DNA of 37,645 nt from Dehalococcoidia bacterium (GCA_030615865.1 JAUWYK010000008.1:1-37645); one strand, 5' to 3'; shown: positions 1 to 7,478, counted from the stretch's first letter. Numbers and translations: made by a program. Notes: generated by a model from the sequence alone, not told the origin.

Positions 1-74
1 CTCTATTACCATATGTGCCGGCCCATATCCATAAGGCGGGGGGCGTTGGCATACGTGGTTAGTCTGGTATAGGT

Positions 75-80
75 TATAAT
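75..80 (+). promoter_or_regulatory. Possible -10 box for the rpmH operon
   Basis: A perfect TATAAT lies 26 bases before the GTG start of rpmH. No good -35 box sits at normal spacing: the nearest TTGGCA, at 46-51, is 23 bases away. The call rests on the -10 box and its position upstream of a long operon. Confidence 0.35.
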
Positions 81-106
81 TATTTTCAGACGGTTGAGGG
101 ATTGGA

Positions 107-247
107 GTGCCTAAAAGGACTTATCAACCAAAGAGGATTCCGAGGAAGCGTGAGCATGGTTTTCGGGCGAGAATGAGTACCCGGGGTGGGCAAGCCGTCC
201 TAAAAGCAAGGCGGCTCAAAGGTCGTAAACGGTTGACTGTAGTCTAA
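107..247 (+). CDS. rpmH: 50S ribosomal protein L34
   Basis: This is a 46-residue basic protein of the large ribosomal subunit. It begins [18 protein letters not shown] and continues with the [15 protein letters not shown] core and a GRKRLTV end, the classic L34 pattern at the normal length. The start is GTG at 107, because L34 always begins M-P-K-R; a TTG nine bases upstream (98-106 region contains GAGGG as ribosome-binding site) would be out of frame. It is the first gene of an operon that continues with rnpA 31 bases later, the order seen next to the origin in many bacteria. Confidence 0.95.
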   Translation: MPKRTYQPKRIPRKREHGFRARMSTRGGQAVLKARRLKGRKRLTVV

Positions 248-278
248 CCTGCTGGTAAATTGGCTAAGAGTGGAAATA

Positions 279-641
279 ATGAGAGGAGAAGAGTATCTTA
301 CTAAGCCAGCACAGTATGCATTGGTTTATAATAAAGGCAGGTCGTGGACGAGTAGTTTAGTGGTGATGAAGGCTTTGCCTAATGGGCTCAGCTTATCTAG
401 GTACGGCTTTTCGGTTAGCCGACGAGTAGGTAACGCAGTAGTAAGAAATAGGGTAAAGCGTTTGCTTCGTGAAATCTTGCGGCTAGCACCACTGCAACCG
501 GGATGGGATATCATATTTATTGCCCGTCCTGCGGCAGCTACTGCCAATTATGCAAATCTCAAAAGATTGGTTGAGGATTTGTTATCCCGAGCCCAATTGT
601 TAATGGGGGAACATGAAAAAGTTTACCTTGGAATTAATTAG
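279..641 (+). CDS. rnpA: Ribonuclease P protein component
   Basis: This is the basic protein subunit that helps the RNase P ribozyme bind and cut the 5' leader of pre-tRNA. The family signature [17 protein letters not shown] (RNR motif) is in the middle, preceded by the [10 protein letters not shown] strand. The protein is about 120 residues, as usual. The start is uncertain: ATG at 279 has GGA four bases upstream, and GTG at 270 would add three residues without a clear ribosome-binding site. Its 3' end overlaps yidD by 29 bases in another frame, so the two are probably translationally coupled. Location between rpmH and yidD supports the call. Confidence 0.93.
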   Translation: MRGEEYLTKPAQYALVYNKGRSWTSSLVVMKALPNGLSLSRYGFSVSRRVGNAVVRNRVKRLLREILRLAPLQPGWDIIFIARPAAATANYANLKRLVEDLLSRAQLLMGEHEKVYLGIN

Positions 642-828
642 ACTTTATCAGTTAACCGTATCGCAGGTTACACCACATTCCTGCCGCTTTACTCCAACTT
701 GTTCTCAATATACCTATGAAGCCATCTCAAAGTTTGGTTTTTCAAGGGGGATATGGCTGGGGATAAAGCGACTAGCCCACTGCCACCCTTTCCACCGGTG
801 TGGTTATGACCCTGTGCCTGATAACTAG
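613..828 (+). CDS. yidD: Membrane protein insertion efficiency factor YidD
   Basis: This is a 71-residue YidD family protein, thought to sit at the inner face of the membrane and assist YidC-dependent insertion. The family core is intact: L-x-x-Y-Q near the N-terminus, then [16 protein letters not shown]-x-x-x-G-I-x-R-L-x-x-CHPF and a final CGYDPVP. It starts inside the end of rnpA with a GGGGG ribosome-binding site a few bases upstream. Order rpmH-rnpA-yidD-...-yidC is the standard cluster, interrupted here only by the beta-propeller gene. Confidence 0.93.
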   Translation: MKKFTLELIRLYQLTVSQVTPHSCRFTPTCSQYTYEAISKFGFSRGIWLGIKRLAHCHPFHRCGYDPVPDN

Positions 829-865
829 CATTAATCTTGGCTCTTTTGAAGTAGGTGTTTAATAA

Positions 866-1999
866 ATGTTGACCGGGAATAATAGAATATTGTTAGGCAA
901 GATACTGCTCCTACTGGTTATACTCATTGTCGGTGGGCTAACCGTTTTGGGGTGCGCTGGATATGGGGCTGCACCTAAGGGTTGGGCAGGGGGAACAATA
1001 GATAATGGCACTCTATTTTTGGGTTCTATGGAGGGTAAGCTGGTAGCGGTTAATATGGCCGATGGCAGTTGTCAATGGTCAGAGCCTCTAAAGATGCCAA
1101 AGGCGACTGGCGGCTTCGGCTGTGCGCCAACATCTACCTCAGTAGCTATATATGGCAACCCAGCGGTTGGGGGTGAGTTTGTCTATATCGGTGGCTATAA
1201 TGGTAAAATTTATGCCTTTAATTCCAGTTCAGTCAAGGAAGAACCGAGGTGGGTGTACCCCCGTGAAGATTATCTTGAACCTATTATTGGTGGGCCAGTG
1301 GTAGCCCAGGGCAAGGTCTTTTTTGGTTCTTCTGACGGAAAGCTTTATGCCCTGAATGCTGAGACTGGTAACAAGGAGTGGGGACCCTTTGAGACTGGGG
1401 GCAAGATTTGGTCAACCCCAGCCATTAGTGGTGACACGCTATACATTGGTTCCTTTGATAAGAAGTTCTATGCGATAAGTGTTATCGATGGCAGCAAGAA
1501 GTGGGAGTTTGAAACTGAAGGGACTATTGTCTCTACCCCCCTAGTCTATAATAACACGGTCTATATTGGCTCCTTTGATAGATATCTTTATGCGATAGAT
1601 GCTGCCGATGGTAGCCTGAAATGGAAATTCCTGGCTGAAAATTGGTTCTGGGCTAGACCGGTGGCTCATAACAATACTATCTATGCTGGGTGTCTTGACG
1701 GCAAGGTTTATGCTCTGGATGCTGCAAGTGGAGACAAGGTAGCTGATTTTGACCTGGGAAGCCCTGTTTCCTCATCACCTGTTTTGGTTGGTAACACAAT
1801 TATTATCGCTTCAGAAGAAGGTAAAATATATTCTGTGGATACTAATAATAATCAGAAAAGCGAGTTAAAAAATCTGGAGGAGAAGGTATATGCTCCCCTT
1901 TGCACCAGTGAGGGGATTGTTTATATCCATACTGAGGAGGATGCCCTATATGCTGTGGACGCTCAGACTGGGGCAATACGGGAGTTAAACATTAAGTAG
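866..1999 (+). CDS. Secreted PQQ/BamB-like eight-bladed beta-propeller lipoprotein
   Basis: This 377-residue protein has an N-terminal hydrophobic segment (residues 9-29) ending in the lipobox VLGC, with Cys30 as the predicted lipidated residue, so it should be anchored outside the membrane. After that come eight repeats of the pattern [VIL]-Y-x-G-S-x-D-x-K-[LV]-Y-A-[LI]-[DN]-x-x-x-G, for example GSSDGKLYALNAETG and GSFDRYLYAIDAADG. That is the WD-like PQQ repeat, and eight blades is the BamB number. It lies 37 bases after yidD and 18 before yidC, inside the insertion operon, which suggests a role in handling exported proteins. That role is inferred. A sensor or enzyme with PQQ is possible but no catalytic residues were recognised. 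Confidence 0.85.
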   Translation: MLTGNNRILLGKILLLLVILIVGGLTVLGCAGYGAAPKGWAGGTIDNGTLFLGSMEGKLVAVNMADGSCQWSEPLKMPKATGGFGCAPTSTSVAIYGNPAVGGEFVYIGGYNGKIYAFNSSSVKEEPRWVYPREDYLEPIIGGPVVAQGKVFFGSSDGKLYALNAETGNKEWGPFETGGKIWSTPAISGDTLYIGSFDKKFYAISVIDGSKKWEFETEGTIVSTPLVYNNTVYIGSFDRYLYAIDAADGSLKWKFLAENWFWARPVAHNNTIYAGCLDGKVYALDAASGDKVADFDLGSPVSSSPVLVGNTIIIASEEGKIYSVDTNNNQKSELKNLEEKVYAPLCTSEGIVYIHTEEDALYAVDAQTGAIRELNIK

Positions 2000-2017
2000 T
2001 AAGCGAGGTAGAGTTCA

Positions 2018-2983
2018 TTGGATATTGGGGGAATATGGGATTTAATTGCTATGCAGCCAATGATAAACACTCTCATTGTGCTGTCTCATTATCTTTTTGG
2101 TGAGTTTGGTCTAGCTATTATTGCGCTAACTATTATTGTTAATGTCTGCCTGCTGCCGCTTACCCTAAAGCAAATCCGGGCTACCACAGCAATGCAAGCC
2201 CTTCAGCCAAAGCTTACGGAACTCCAGAAGAAGTATGCTAAGGATAAGCAAAGACTGGCTAAAGAGCAGATGGCGATGTATAAGCAATCTGGGATGAGTC
2301 CCGCCGGTTGCCTGGTGCCGATGTTAATCCAGATGCCCGTCTGGATAGCTCTCTTTTGGTCAGTTATGCGGGTTTTAGCCGTAACCCCTGAGGATTTCCT
2401 GGGGCTATCTCGGTATCTCTATTCCTGGCCGGTAGTATATTCTATGGTGCCTTTAAAAAGTGAGTTTCTCTGGTTAAATCTGGCCACCGGTAATATGATC
2501 CTAGCCATCTTGGTCGGGGGCACAATGTGGCTACAGCAGAAGATGGTAACGCCGTCCACTGCTGACCCCAGGCAGCGGTCACAGAGCCAGATGATGCTGT
2601 GGATGATGCCAATTATGTTTGCTTTCTTTGCTTTAACATTTCCCAGTGGTCTGGCTCTATACTGGGTGACTTCAAGTGTTATCCGAATCGCTATCCAGTA
2701 TTCTGTTAGCGGATGGGGAAGCTTGGTTCCAGCTTCGGCTAAGAAGCCAGCTGGTAGGGATAATAAGTATTTAAAGCGTATTACCGAAGTAGAGCAAGCA
2801 CCTTCAGAGGGTGCTGCTATTAGTGCCGATATTATTGAGCCAGAATCTAGACCAGAAGAAGGGTTGGGCTATGAAGAGTCTGGAGATAAGCGCCAAGACC
2901 GTAGAGGAGGCTATCCAACAAGCCTTAGAACAACTAGGCGTCAACCGAGAAGAGGTAGAGGTCACCGTCCTAAGCGAAGGTAA
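2018..2983 (+). CDS. yidC: Membrane protein insertase YidC/Oxa1
   Basis: This inserts membrane proteins, alone or with SecYEG. The protein is a short, monoderm-type YidC of 321 residues without the large periplasmic domain of proteobacteria. Five hydrophobic segments are visible: residues about 14-50, the amphipathic region with R54 (LTLKQIRATTAM), and segments near 95-118, 155-172, 190-210 and 212-232. The cytoplasmic hairpin LQPKLTELQKKYAKDKQRL is typical. The start is TTG at 2018 with GAGGTAGAG upstream. The last 37 residues are very basic (RRxPRRGRGHRPKRR) and are encoded in an overlap of 113 bases with jag. Such basic tails bind ribosomes in some YidC proteins. Confidence 0.93.
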   Translation: MDIGGIWDLIAMQPMINTLIVLSHYLFGEFGLAIIALTIIVNVCLLPLTLKQIRATTAMQALQPKLTELQKKYAKDKQRLAKEQMAMYKQSGMSPAGCLVPMLIQMPVWIALFWSVMRVLAVTPEDFLGLSRYLYSWPVVYSMVPLKSEFLWLNLATGNMILAILVGGTMWLQQKMVTPSTADPRQRSQSQMMLWMMPIMFAFFALTFPSGLALYWVTSSVIRIAIQYSVSGWGSLVPASAKKPAGRDNKYLKRITEVEQAPSEGAAISADIIEPESRPEEGLGYEESGDKRQDRRGGYPTSLRTTRRQPRRGRGHRPKRR

Positions 2984-3536
2984 GTCCGGCATCCTGGGGC
3001 TGGGTGCTAAGGAAGCCAAGATTAGGGTGAGACCAGTGGTGCCTATGTCTGAGAAACAGAGCGATATAGCTGAGGCGGCTAAGGGTGTTTTAGAGGCATT
3101 GCTTGCTGGGATGGGGGTGGCTGCTTCTATTGTGCTCCAGGCTAAACCTCCTGTTGAAGAAGAAGGGTCTACCGCTCCCATTACCTTTGATATAAAGGGT
3201 AATGACTTGGGTATTCTGATCGGGCGGCGTGGGCAGACCCTCTCCTGCCTGCAGTATATTGTTAGGCTTATTGTAGCTCATCAGACAGAGGCTTGGCTGC
3301 CTATAGTTATTGATGTCGAAGGCTATAGGCAGCGCCGCGATGAAGCATTGCAGGCTTTAGCCTGGCGCATGGCAGAGCAGGTGAAGTCCAGACAAGCGCC
3401 AGTTAGCCTAGAACCTATGTCAGCTTATGAGCGGCGTCTTGTCCACCTTACTTTGGCTGACCATCCTGATGTTACCACCCAGAGCAGTGGTGTAGGTGAG
3501 GCTCGTAGAGTAGTTATTCTGCCGAAGGAGCAATAG
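2871..3536 (+). CDS. jag: Jag/KhpB-type RNA-binding protein (Jag-N, KH, R3H)
   Basis: This is a 221-residue RNA-binding protein usually encoded next to yidC. The Jag-N domain covers residues 1-53 (EISAKTVEEAI, GLGAKEAKIRV). A KH domain follows with its GxxG loop as G118-R-R-G121, and an R3H domain at about 154-218 carries the R188-xxx-H192 motif. The ATG at 2871 is chosen because the Jag-N domain begins there and AGAAGAAGGG precedes it; the frame stays open upstream to 2811 but that part has no Jag homology. The start lies inside yidC. Family members regulate cell-wall and division mRNAs, a role only inferred here. Confidence 0.92.
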   Translation: MKSLEISAKTVEEAIQQALEQLGVNREEVEVTVLSEGKSGILGLGAKEAKIRVRPVVPMSEKQSDIAEAAKGVLEALLAGMGVAASIVLQAKPPVEEEGSTAPITFDIKGNDLGILIGRRGQTLSCLQYIVRLIVAHQTEAWLPIVIDVEGYRQRRDEALQALAWRMAEQVKSRQAPVSLEPMSAYERRLVHLTLADHPDVTTQSSGVGEARRVVILPKEQ

Positions 3537-3544
3537 TGTCACCC

Positions 3545-3621
3545 CGCGGGTTAATAATACGAGGATTTAGCTTCGCCGCCAGAGCCATGACTCCTATGAG
3601 CAGCGGCTCTCCTATCCCTTG
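3545..3621 (-). pseudogene. Remnant of a rimI-like GNAT acetyltransferase
   Basis: Read on the minus strand, this stretch encodes QGIGEPLLIG followed by LA-x-K-L-x-P-RII, which matches QGIGELLLIS...LAMELKARII of the intact rimI at 18948-19625. The DNA aligns without gaps at a constant offset of 15620 bases; by hand count 52 of the 71 bases in 3551-3621 are identical to 19171-19241. Only the acetyl-CoA-binding motif region remains, with no start, no upstream half and no room for the rest after jag. It is therefore a decayed fragment, or less likely a recently lost duplicate copy. Confidence 0.6.
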
Positions 3622-3792
3622 ACAAAGTCCTAATTTTAAAATTACTGTAGCCCATTCCATTTATCAACATATACCTCTATTTGACCCGGAACAAAGCTAT
3701 CTTTTTATCATTCCCTTCGTTATACTATATGCACAGGATAACGCCATAATTGCTGGCTAGACCCCTGAGGTTTGTCTAGTGGGAGTTGTCAG

Positions 3793-4326
3793 GTGCAAGA
3801 CGAGGAAAGCCTTGTCCGACAAGCGCAACAGCGGGATGAGGGAGCTTTTGCTCAGTTATATGAGGGGCACTTCGATAAGATTTATCGGTACGTGACTCTT
3901 AGAATAGGAGACCGAACGGAGGCAGAGGACTTGACTCAGCAGGTCTTTGTCAAGGCGCTTCAGTCTATCTCTTCCTTCAAATGGAAAGGGATACCCTTCT
4001 CTGCCTGGCTATTCCGTATTGCCCATAACCAGGTAGTTGACTATTTTAGAAAGAAGAAAAAGTACACTACTGCACCACTGAATGAGTCGCTGAGAGGCAG
4101 TGATATTAACCCACAGCTAGCAGTCGAGCGAAAGCTAGATATTGAGCAGCTACTTTCGGCTACCAAACAGCTGACTGAGGCACAGCGTGAGGTGATTTCC
4201 CTCCGCTTTGCTAGTGAGCTATCTATTGCCCAAGTAGCCAGAATTATGGGCAAAAGTGAGGGAGCAGTGAAGGCACTACAGCACAGTGCAATAGTAGCCC
4301 TGCGCAAGACACTATCGGTGGCATAG
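3793..4326 (+). CDS. ECF-type sigma-70 family RNA polymerase sigma factor
   Basis: This is a 177-residue alternative sigma factor. Region 2 is at about residues 15-85 (GAFAQLYEGHFDKIYRYVTLRIGD, AEDLTQQVFVKAL, FSAWLFRIAHNQVVDYFR), and region 4 is at about 118-170 (LTEAQREVISLRFASELS, VARIMGKSEGAVKALQHSAI). Regions 1 and 3 are absent, as in the ECF group. GTG at 3793 is chosen because GGGAG stands seven bases upstream; a TTG at 3772 would add seven residues with a poorly placed site. The next gene begins four bases after the stop and looks like its anti-sigma partner. Two downstream genes share an ECF-like promoter and are candidate targets. Confidence 0.92.
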   Translation: MQDEESLVRQAQQRDEGAFAQLYEGHFDKIYRYVTLRIGDRTEAEDLTQQVFVKALQSISSFKWKGIPFSAWLFRIAHNQVVDYFRKKKKYTTAPLNESLRGSDINPQLAVERKLDIEQLLSATKQLTEAQREVISLRFASELSIAQVARIMGKSEGAVKALQHSAIVALRKTLSVA

Positions 4327-4330
4327 GACA

Positions 4331-5158
4331 ATGAAAAATAAGGAGTTTGATAATATCCTAGACGAATGTCTGGAGCGCCTGCTGGTTAAAGGCGAGACTA
4401 TAGAGCAGTGCCTGGCAAGCTACCCGGAACAGGCAACCGAACTTGAGCCCCTGCTCCAAACAGCTCTGGCGGCTAAGAAGGTCTCGACTATTCAACCCCG
4501 ACCTGAATTTAGAGCCAGAGCCAGATACCAGTTCCACTCGGCACTCCGGGAGATAAAGACCAAGAGAGGTCACCGCTTCTTTGGCTGGCAGCCACGATGG
4601 GCAACAGCAGTAGCCATAGTCCTTATCCTGCTCCTGGTTGGGGGTGGCACGGTGGCGGCAGCTGGCAACAGTATGCCTGATGGGACTCTCTACCCGATGA
4701 AGCTGGCAACGGAGCAGGTACGATTAAAACTGACCCTGTCGGATTTAGGCAAGGCACAGCTTTATGTCAATTTTGCCGACAAACGGGTGCTCGAGATAGC
4801 TCATATGGCTGAGGTCGGTAAGCCTGAGATGGTGGAGCGAACTGCCCGGCGTCTGGATACCCACCTGGCGATGATAGCCTACCTGGTCTCAGCTCAGGAG
4901 GAGGCAGAGATGTTAATGGCACCACCACCGGCAAAAGCACCCGGACCACCTGAGGCTGGCGGCGAGCCCGTTCCCCCAAGGCAGATTAATAGACGGGCTA
5001 AACTTAGACTAGCTGTGGCACACTATGCCATCCAGCACCCGGCGGCTCTCCGTGCTGCCTTGAACGAAGCACCAGAATCAGTACAACCTGCCCTGCGCCG
5101 CGCCATTGCTATTTCAATAGCCGGCTACGAGAATGCCCTTAAGGCTATTGAGGAATAA
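4331..5158 (+). CDS. DUF5667 membrane protein, probable anti-sigma factor
   Basis: The 275-residue protein has a cytoplasmic N-terminal part (1-88) with the pattern DECLERLLVKGETIEQCLASYP found in Chloroflexota proteins linked to ECF sigma factors. One membrane span follows at about 90-111. The outside part begins GNSMPDGTLYPMKLATEQVRLKLTLSDLGKA-type sequence, the DUF5667 signature, and is rich in Ala, Pro and charged helices. A Pro-rich stretch lies at about 196-216. Position directly behind the sigma gene and the single-span topology suggest it binds the sigma factor inside and senses the envelope outside. The family is known in this context; the anti-sigma activity itself is inferred. Confidence 0.8.
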   Translation: MKNKEFDNILDECLERLLVKGETIEQCLASYPEQATELEPLLQTALAAKKVSTIQPRPEFRARARYQFHSALREIKTKRGHRFFGWQPRWATAVAIVLILLLVGGGTVAAAGNSMPDGTLYPMKLATEQVRLKLTLSDLGKAQLYVNFADKRVLEIAHMAEVGKPEMVERTARRLDTHLAMIAYLVSAQEEAEMLMAPPPAKAPGPPEAGGEPVPPRQINRRAKLRLAVAHYAIQHPAALRAALNEAPESVQPALRRAIAISIAGYENALKAIEE

Positions 5159-5199
5159 CCTAGCCCGAAACCAATTTTTAACATATCTTCAAATCACTA

Positions 5200-5226
5200 C
5201 TAACCAAGTGGCGACTTTTTCGTTAA
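5200..5226 (+). promoter_or_regulatory. ECF-type promoter of the DUF4382 lipoprotein gene
   Basis: AACC at 5202-5205 and CGTT at 5221-5224 are separated by 15 bases that include CTTTTT directly before CGTT. The same arrangement, ACTAACCAA-N-ACTTTTTCGTTA, recurs at 5904-5929 before the next gene. AAC-type -35 and CGT-type -10 boxes at this spacing are characteristic of ECF sigma factors, and an ECF sigma gene lies just upstream. Assignment to that sigma factor is an inference. Confidence 0.65.
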
Positions 5227-5260
5227 ATAGTAGCGAGATAAATTTAAGAGGAGGTTAACA

Positions 5261-5887
5261 ATGAGAAAAGCAGGTAGAAATGTGATAACTCTAGTTATGG
5301 TCTTGCTACTGGTGCTTATTGCCGCATGCGCACCCACTCCAGAGAAGGTTACCCCTTCACCTACCCCTGAGCCCACACCTACCCCTGAGCCCGAACCTAT
5401 ACCTATAGCAGAATTGGGCATTATTGAAATTCGTGTTACCGATCCCCCACCGCCAGGTGTAACTAGCGCTGTTGTTCACTTGACGAAGATAGAGGCTCAT
5501 AGAGTGGTAGGTGCTGGATACAAATGGGAACCGATATTTGAGGATTCGGTAAGTTTTGACCTGATAGAAATTTTTGATAAGTTAAAGGTTCTTGGCTGGG
5601 CAAAGATAGAGGCAGGGAGCTTCACCCAGATACGCATGGATGTGACAGAGGTAGTGGTAACCATTGGCGGATACTCAGACCCAATTTCGGCCACTGTTCC
5701 CAGTGACAAGCTGAGAATCGTCAGACCATTCAATGTTGAAGGCGGTGTGAAGACTATCCTGACCCTAGATTTCGATGGGGATAAATCCCTTATACTCCTA
5801 GGTAAAGATGTAGTCACAGGTAAAGAAAGGGCTCTCTTTAAACCCGTAGTTAAACTATTAATAGAGAAGGAAAAGGTCGAAGACTAA
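5261..5887 (+). CDS. DUF4382 domain lipoprotein
   Basis: This is a 208-residue exported protein. Residues 5-22 are hydrophobic and end in the lipobox LIAAC with Cys23. A Pro/Thr/Glu-rich linker (TPEPTPTPEPEP) spans about 28-48. The remainder, IIEIRVTDPPPPGVTSAVVHLTKIEAH onward, matches the DUF4382 beta-sandwich pattern of secreted proteins. AGAGGAGG stands seven bases before the ATG. It has its own ECF-type promoter, so it is probably induced by the neighbouring sigma factor. The biochemical function of DUF4382 is unknown. Confidence 0.82.
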   Translation: MRKAGRNVITLVMVLLLVLIAACAPTPEKVTPSPTPEPTPTPEPEPIPIAELGIIEIRVTDPPPPGVTSAVVHLTKIEAHRVVGAGYKWEPIFEDSVSFDLIEIFDKLKVLGWAKIEAGSFTQIRMDVTEVVVTIGGYSDPISATVPSDKLRIVRPFNVEGGVKTILTLDFDGDKSLILLGKDVVTGKERALFKPVVKLLIEKEKVED

Positions 5888-5903
5888 AAAGCCTAGGATA
5901 CCA

Positions 5904-5930
5904 CTAACCAAACGCCAACTTTTTCGTTAT
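5904..5930 (+). promoter_or_regulatory. ECF-type promoter of the small secreted protein gene
   Basis: AACC at 5906-5909 and CGTT at 5925-5928 are again 15 bases apart, with ACTTTTT immediately before CGTT. The element repeats the one at 5200-5226 almost base for base in both boxes while the spacer middle differs, which is what a shared promoter rather than a copied segment looks like. Confidence 0.65.
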
Positions 5931-5967
5931 AACTAATGAAAAAACTTTAGATAGGAGGTGAAAGGCT

Positions 5968-6444
5968 ATGTCCAAGAGGATGAAGGTTCTGGTTGCGGTG
6001 CTGGCAGCTATACTCTTGCTGTCAGTGGGTGGCACGGCGATGGTAATGGCCCAAGAGGAGGAGCCCACTCCAACACCAGAAGCAGGGGCAAACGGTCTTC
6101 TAGCCCGGGTTGCCAACATTCTAGGCATTTCCCAGGATGAGCTAGGTAACGCCTTTAGGCAGGCACAACAAGAGATGAGGCAGGAGACTTTTCTCAGGTT
6201 CCTTGATAAAGCAGTAGCACAGGAACGCATTACTCAAGCGGAGGCCGACGAGTTCCTAGAGTGGTGGGAGCAGAGACCAGAGACTTGCGACCGCTTGTTG
6301 CTCCGTGCCCGTATCTGCCAAGCCACAGGTAGCCGACAAATGCAGCAGCAAGGGATTATGTCTATGAGTGACGATCCTATGTGGGAGAGTCCTAAGTGCC
6401 CTAGAGGATGGCACTCAACGGCGCCACCCTGGCTAGCTCAATAA
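5968..6444 (+). CDS. Small secreted protein, function unknown
   Basis: The 158-residue protein has a clear signal peptide: a basic start, a hydrophobic core at about 7-20 and probable cleavage after AMA or VMA at residue 28. A short Pro/Thr linker follows. Residues about 42-100 form a predicted helical region (ILGISQDELGNAFRQAQQEM and ITQAEADEFLEWWEQRP) of a kind common in exported Chloroflexota proteins. The C-terminal 55 residues are rich in Met, Pro and Trp with three Cys in the mature protein and were not recognised. The ATG at 5968 has GGAGGTG upstream. Its ECF-type promoter puts it in the same candidate regulon as the DUF4382 gene. No enzymatic motif is visible. Confidence 0.7.
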   Translation: MSKRMKVLVAVLAAILLLSVGGTAMVMAQEEEPTPTPEAGANGLLARVANILGISQDELGNAFRQAQQEMRQETFLRFLDKAVAQERITQAEADEFLEWWEQRPETCDRLLLRARICQATGSRQMQQQGIMSMSDDPMWESPKCPRGWHSTAPPWLAQ

Positions 6445-6475
6445 GTCACACCGTAAACGCCATAAATACGAAGTA

Positions 6476-6499
6476 GGGAGCCTTCAGTTGGAGGCTCCC
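6476..6499. terminator. Bidirectional hairpin between convergent genes
   Basis: GGGAGCCT at 6476-6483 pairs with AGGCTCCC at 6492-6499, with a further G-T and C-G pair inside and a four-base loop. It lies between the plus-strand secreted protein and the minus-strand nuclease. No strong T-run follows on either side, so termination may be partial. Confidence 0.55.
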
Positions 6500-6501
6500 C
6501 C

Positions 6502-6939
6502 TTACTTTGCCCATATCCCCCTGCCTGCCTGTCTGGCTTCTGCCTCCAATTCCTCCAGATATTCCTGGTATTTAATGTCAGGAGGATAGGCTTTAGCCTC
6601 AGCCAGCCCTTGTCTCACCAGCTCAGCCTCGACCAGGATATCATCTACATAAACGTAGCGTAACAGCCGACCGTATTTATCTGTCTCAGAGACGTCTCGC
6701 TCCAAACGAATCTCTTTTCCCTCTACCAGCTTGCGATTTGCTTGCCATGCCTCCATACCGAAGGCTTTGCCCATCTCCGGGGTATCAATGCCGATATACC
6801 TTACCTTATAGCCACCTTCAACCCTGATGGTATCGCCATCAATAACCTGAGTAACCCTAGCCACATCGGGTGGCGAAGTGCAACCACATATCAGCAGAAG
6901 GCAAAGGATAATAGCCAAAAGCCAAGTTATACTTTTCAT
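6502..6939 (-). CDS. Thermonuclease-family (SNase) lipoprotein
   Basis: This is a 145-residue exported nuclease of the staphylococcal nuclease fold. Residues 5-19 are hydrophobic and lead to a possible lipobox LICGC with Cys20. The catalytic set is present: D36 in IDGDT, R47 in VRYIGIDTPE, D52 and E55, and R91 in DKYGRLLRY. The start is placed at 6939 because the queH stop and this ATG overlap as TAATG, and the signal peptide begins there; an upstream in-frame extension lies within queH. It is the last gene of a ruvB-queH-nuclease series. It probably degrades nucleic acid outside the cell. Confidence 0.85.
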   Translation of the reverse strand: MKSITWLLAIILCLLLICGCTSPPDVARVTQVIDGDTIRVEGGYKVRYIGIDTPEMGKAFGMEAWQANRKLVEGKEIRLERDVSETDKYGRLLRYVYVDDILVEAELVRQGLAEAKAYPPDIKYQEYLEELEAEARQAGRGIWAK

Positions 6940-7478
6940 TATATCGTTATATTGGTGTAGCGTTCCCACTCGCTGTAAACACAGCCACAATATTGCTGGT
7001 GGTAGAGATTCAGTGGCTTGGTCATCCTGCGACTATCCGAGTAGCGTTTCCTCAGGTCAACATAGAGGAAATCTATGCCCTTTTCTTTAGCCAGCTCGTT
7101 ACCAATCTCCTGGAGCAGGTCATGCTTCTGGTGGGGGCTGATAAGCAGGGTAGTGGTGAAGGCGTTAAAGCCCATCTGGTGAGCAGTTTCCGCCGTTTTT
7201 GACAGGCGAAGCCGGAAGCAATATTGGCAGCGCTGGGATTCATGCCCTGCTACCTGGCGGAAGTAATCTATTATGTCATAACCCCCGGCTACAATCAGTG
7301 GCAAATTCACTTCTTGAGCAAAGGATTTCATTGCTTCCAAACGGTGCTGGTGCTCCATATAGGGGTGGATGTTGGGATTATACCATAGGGCACTGACCTC
7401 ATACCCCTGTTTCTGCCAGTGGTCGATGGTATAGGCGGCGCAATGAGCACAGCAGCAATGAATTAAGACCGACTTCAC
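6939..7478 (-). CDS. queH: Epoxyqueuosine reductase QueH
   Basis: The 179-residue protein reduces epoxyqueuosine to queuosine in the last step of tRNA wobble modification; it is the non-cobalamin alternative to QueG. The family's cysteines are present: HCCCAHC (C8, C9, C10, C13), RCQYC (C84, C87) and YCGC (C164, C166), which bind a [4Fe-4S] cluster and a second metal site in characterised QueH. Other signatures are the YNPNIHP and HRLEAM motifs. It lies 82 bases after ruvB in the same direction and overlaps the nuclease gene by one base. Confidence 0.92.
   Translation of the reverse strand: MKSVLIHCCCAHCAAYTIDHWQKQGYEVSALWYNPNIHPYMEHQHRLEAMKSFAQEVNLPLIVAGGYDIIDYFRQVAGHESQRCQYCFRLRLSKTAETAHQMGFNAFTTTLLISPHQKHDLLQEIGNELAKEKGIDFLYVDLRKRYSDSRRMTKPLNLYHQQYCGCVYSEWERYTNITI

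Noticed and set aside
46..80. TTGGCA and TATAAT as a full promoter for rpmH
   Set aside because: The spacer would be 23 bases, too long for sigma-70; only the -10 box was kept.
2804..3181. Minus-strand open frame opposite yidC and jag
   Set aside because: Both plus-strand genes are certain from their domains, and the antisense product is low-complexity Ser/Leu/Ala without family features.
3640..3792. An autoregulatory copy of the AACC-N15-CGTT promoter before the sigma gene
   Set aside because: A GGAAC at 3688-3692 and a CGTT at 3719-3722 are 26 bases apart, and no AACC lies 15 bases before that CGTT.
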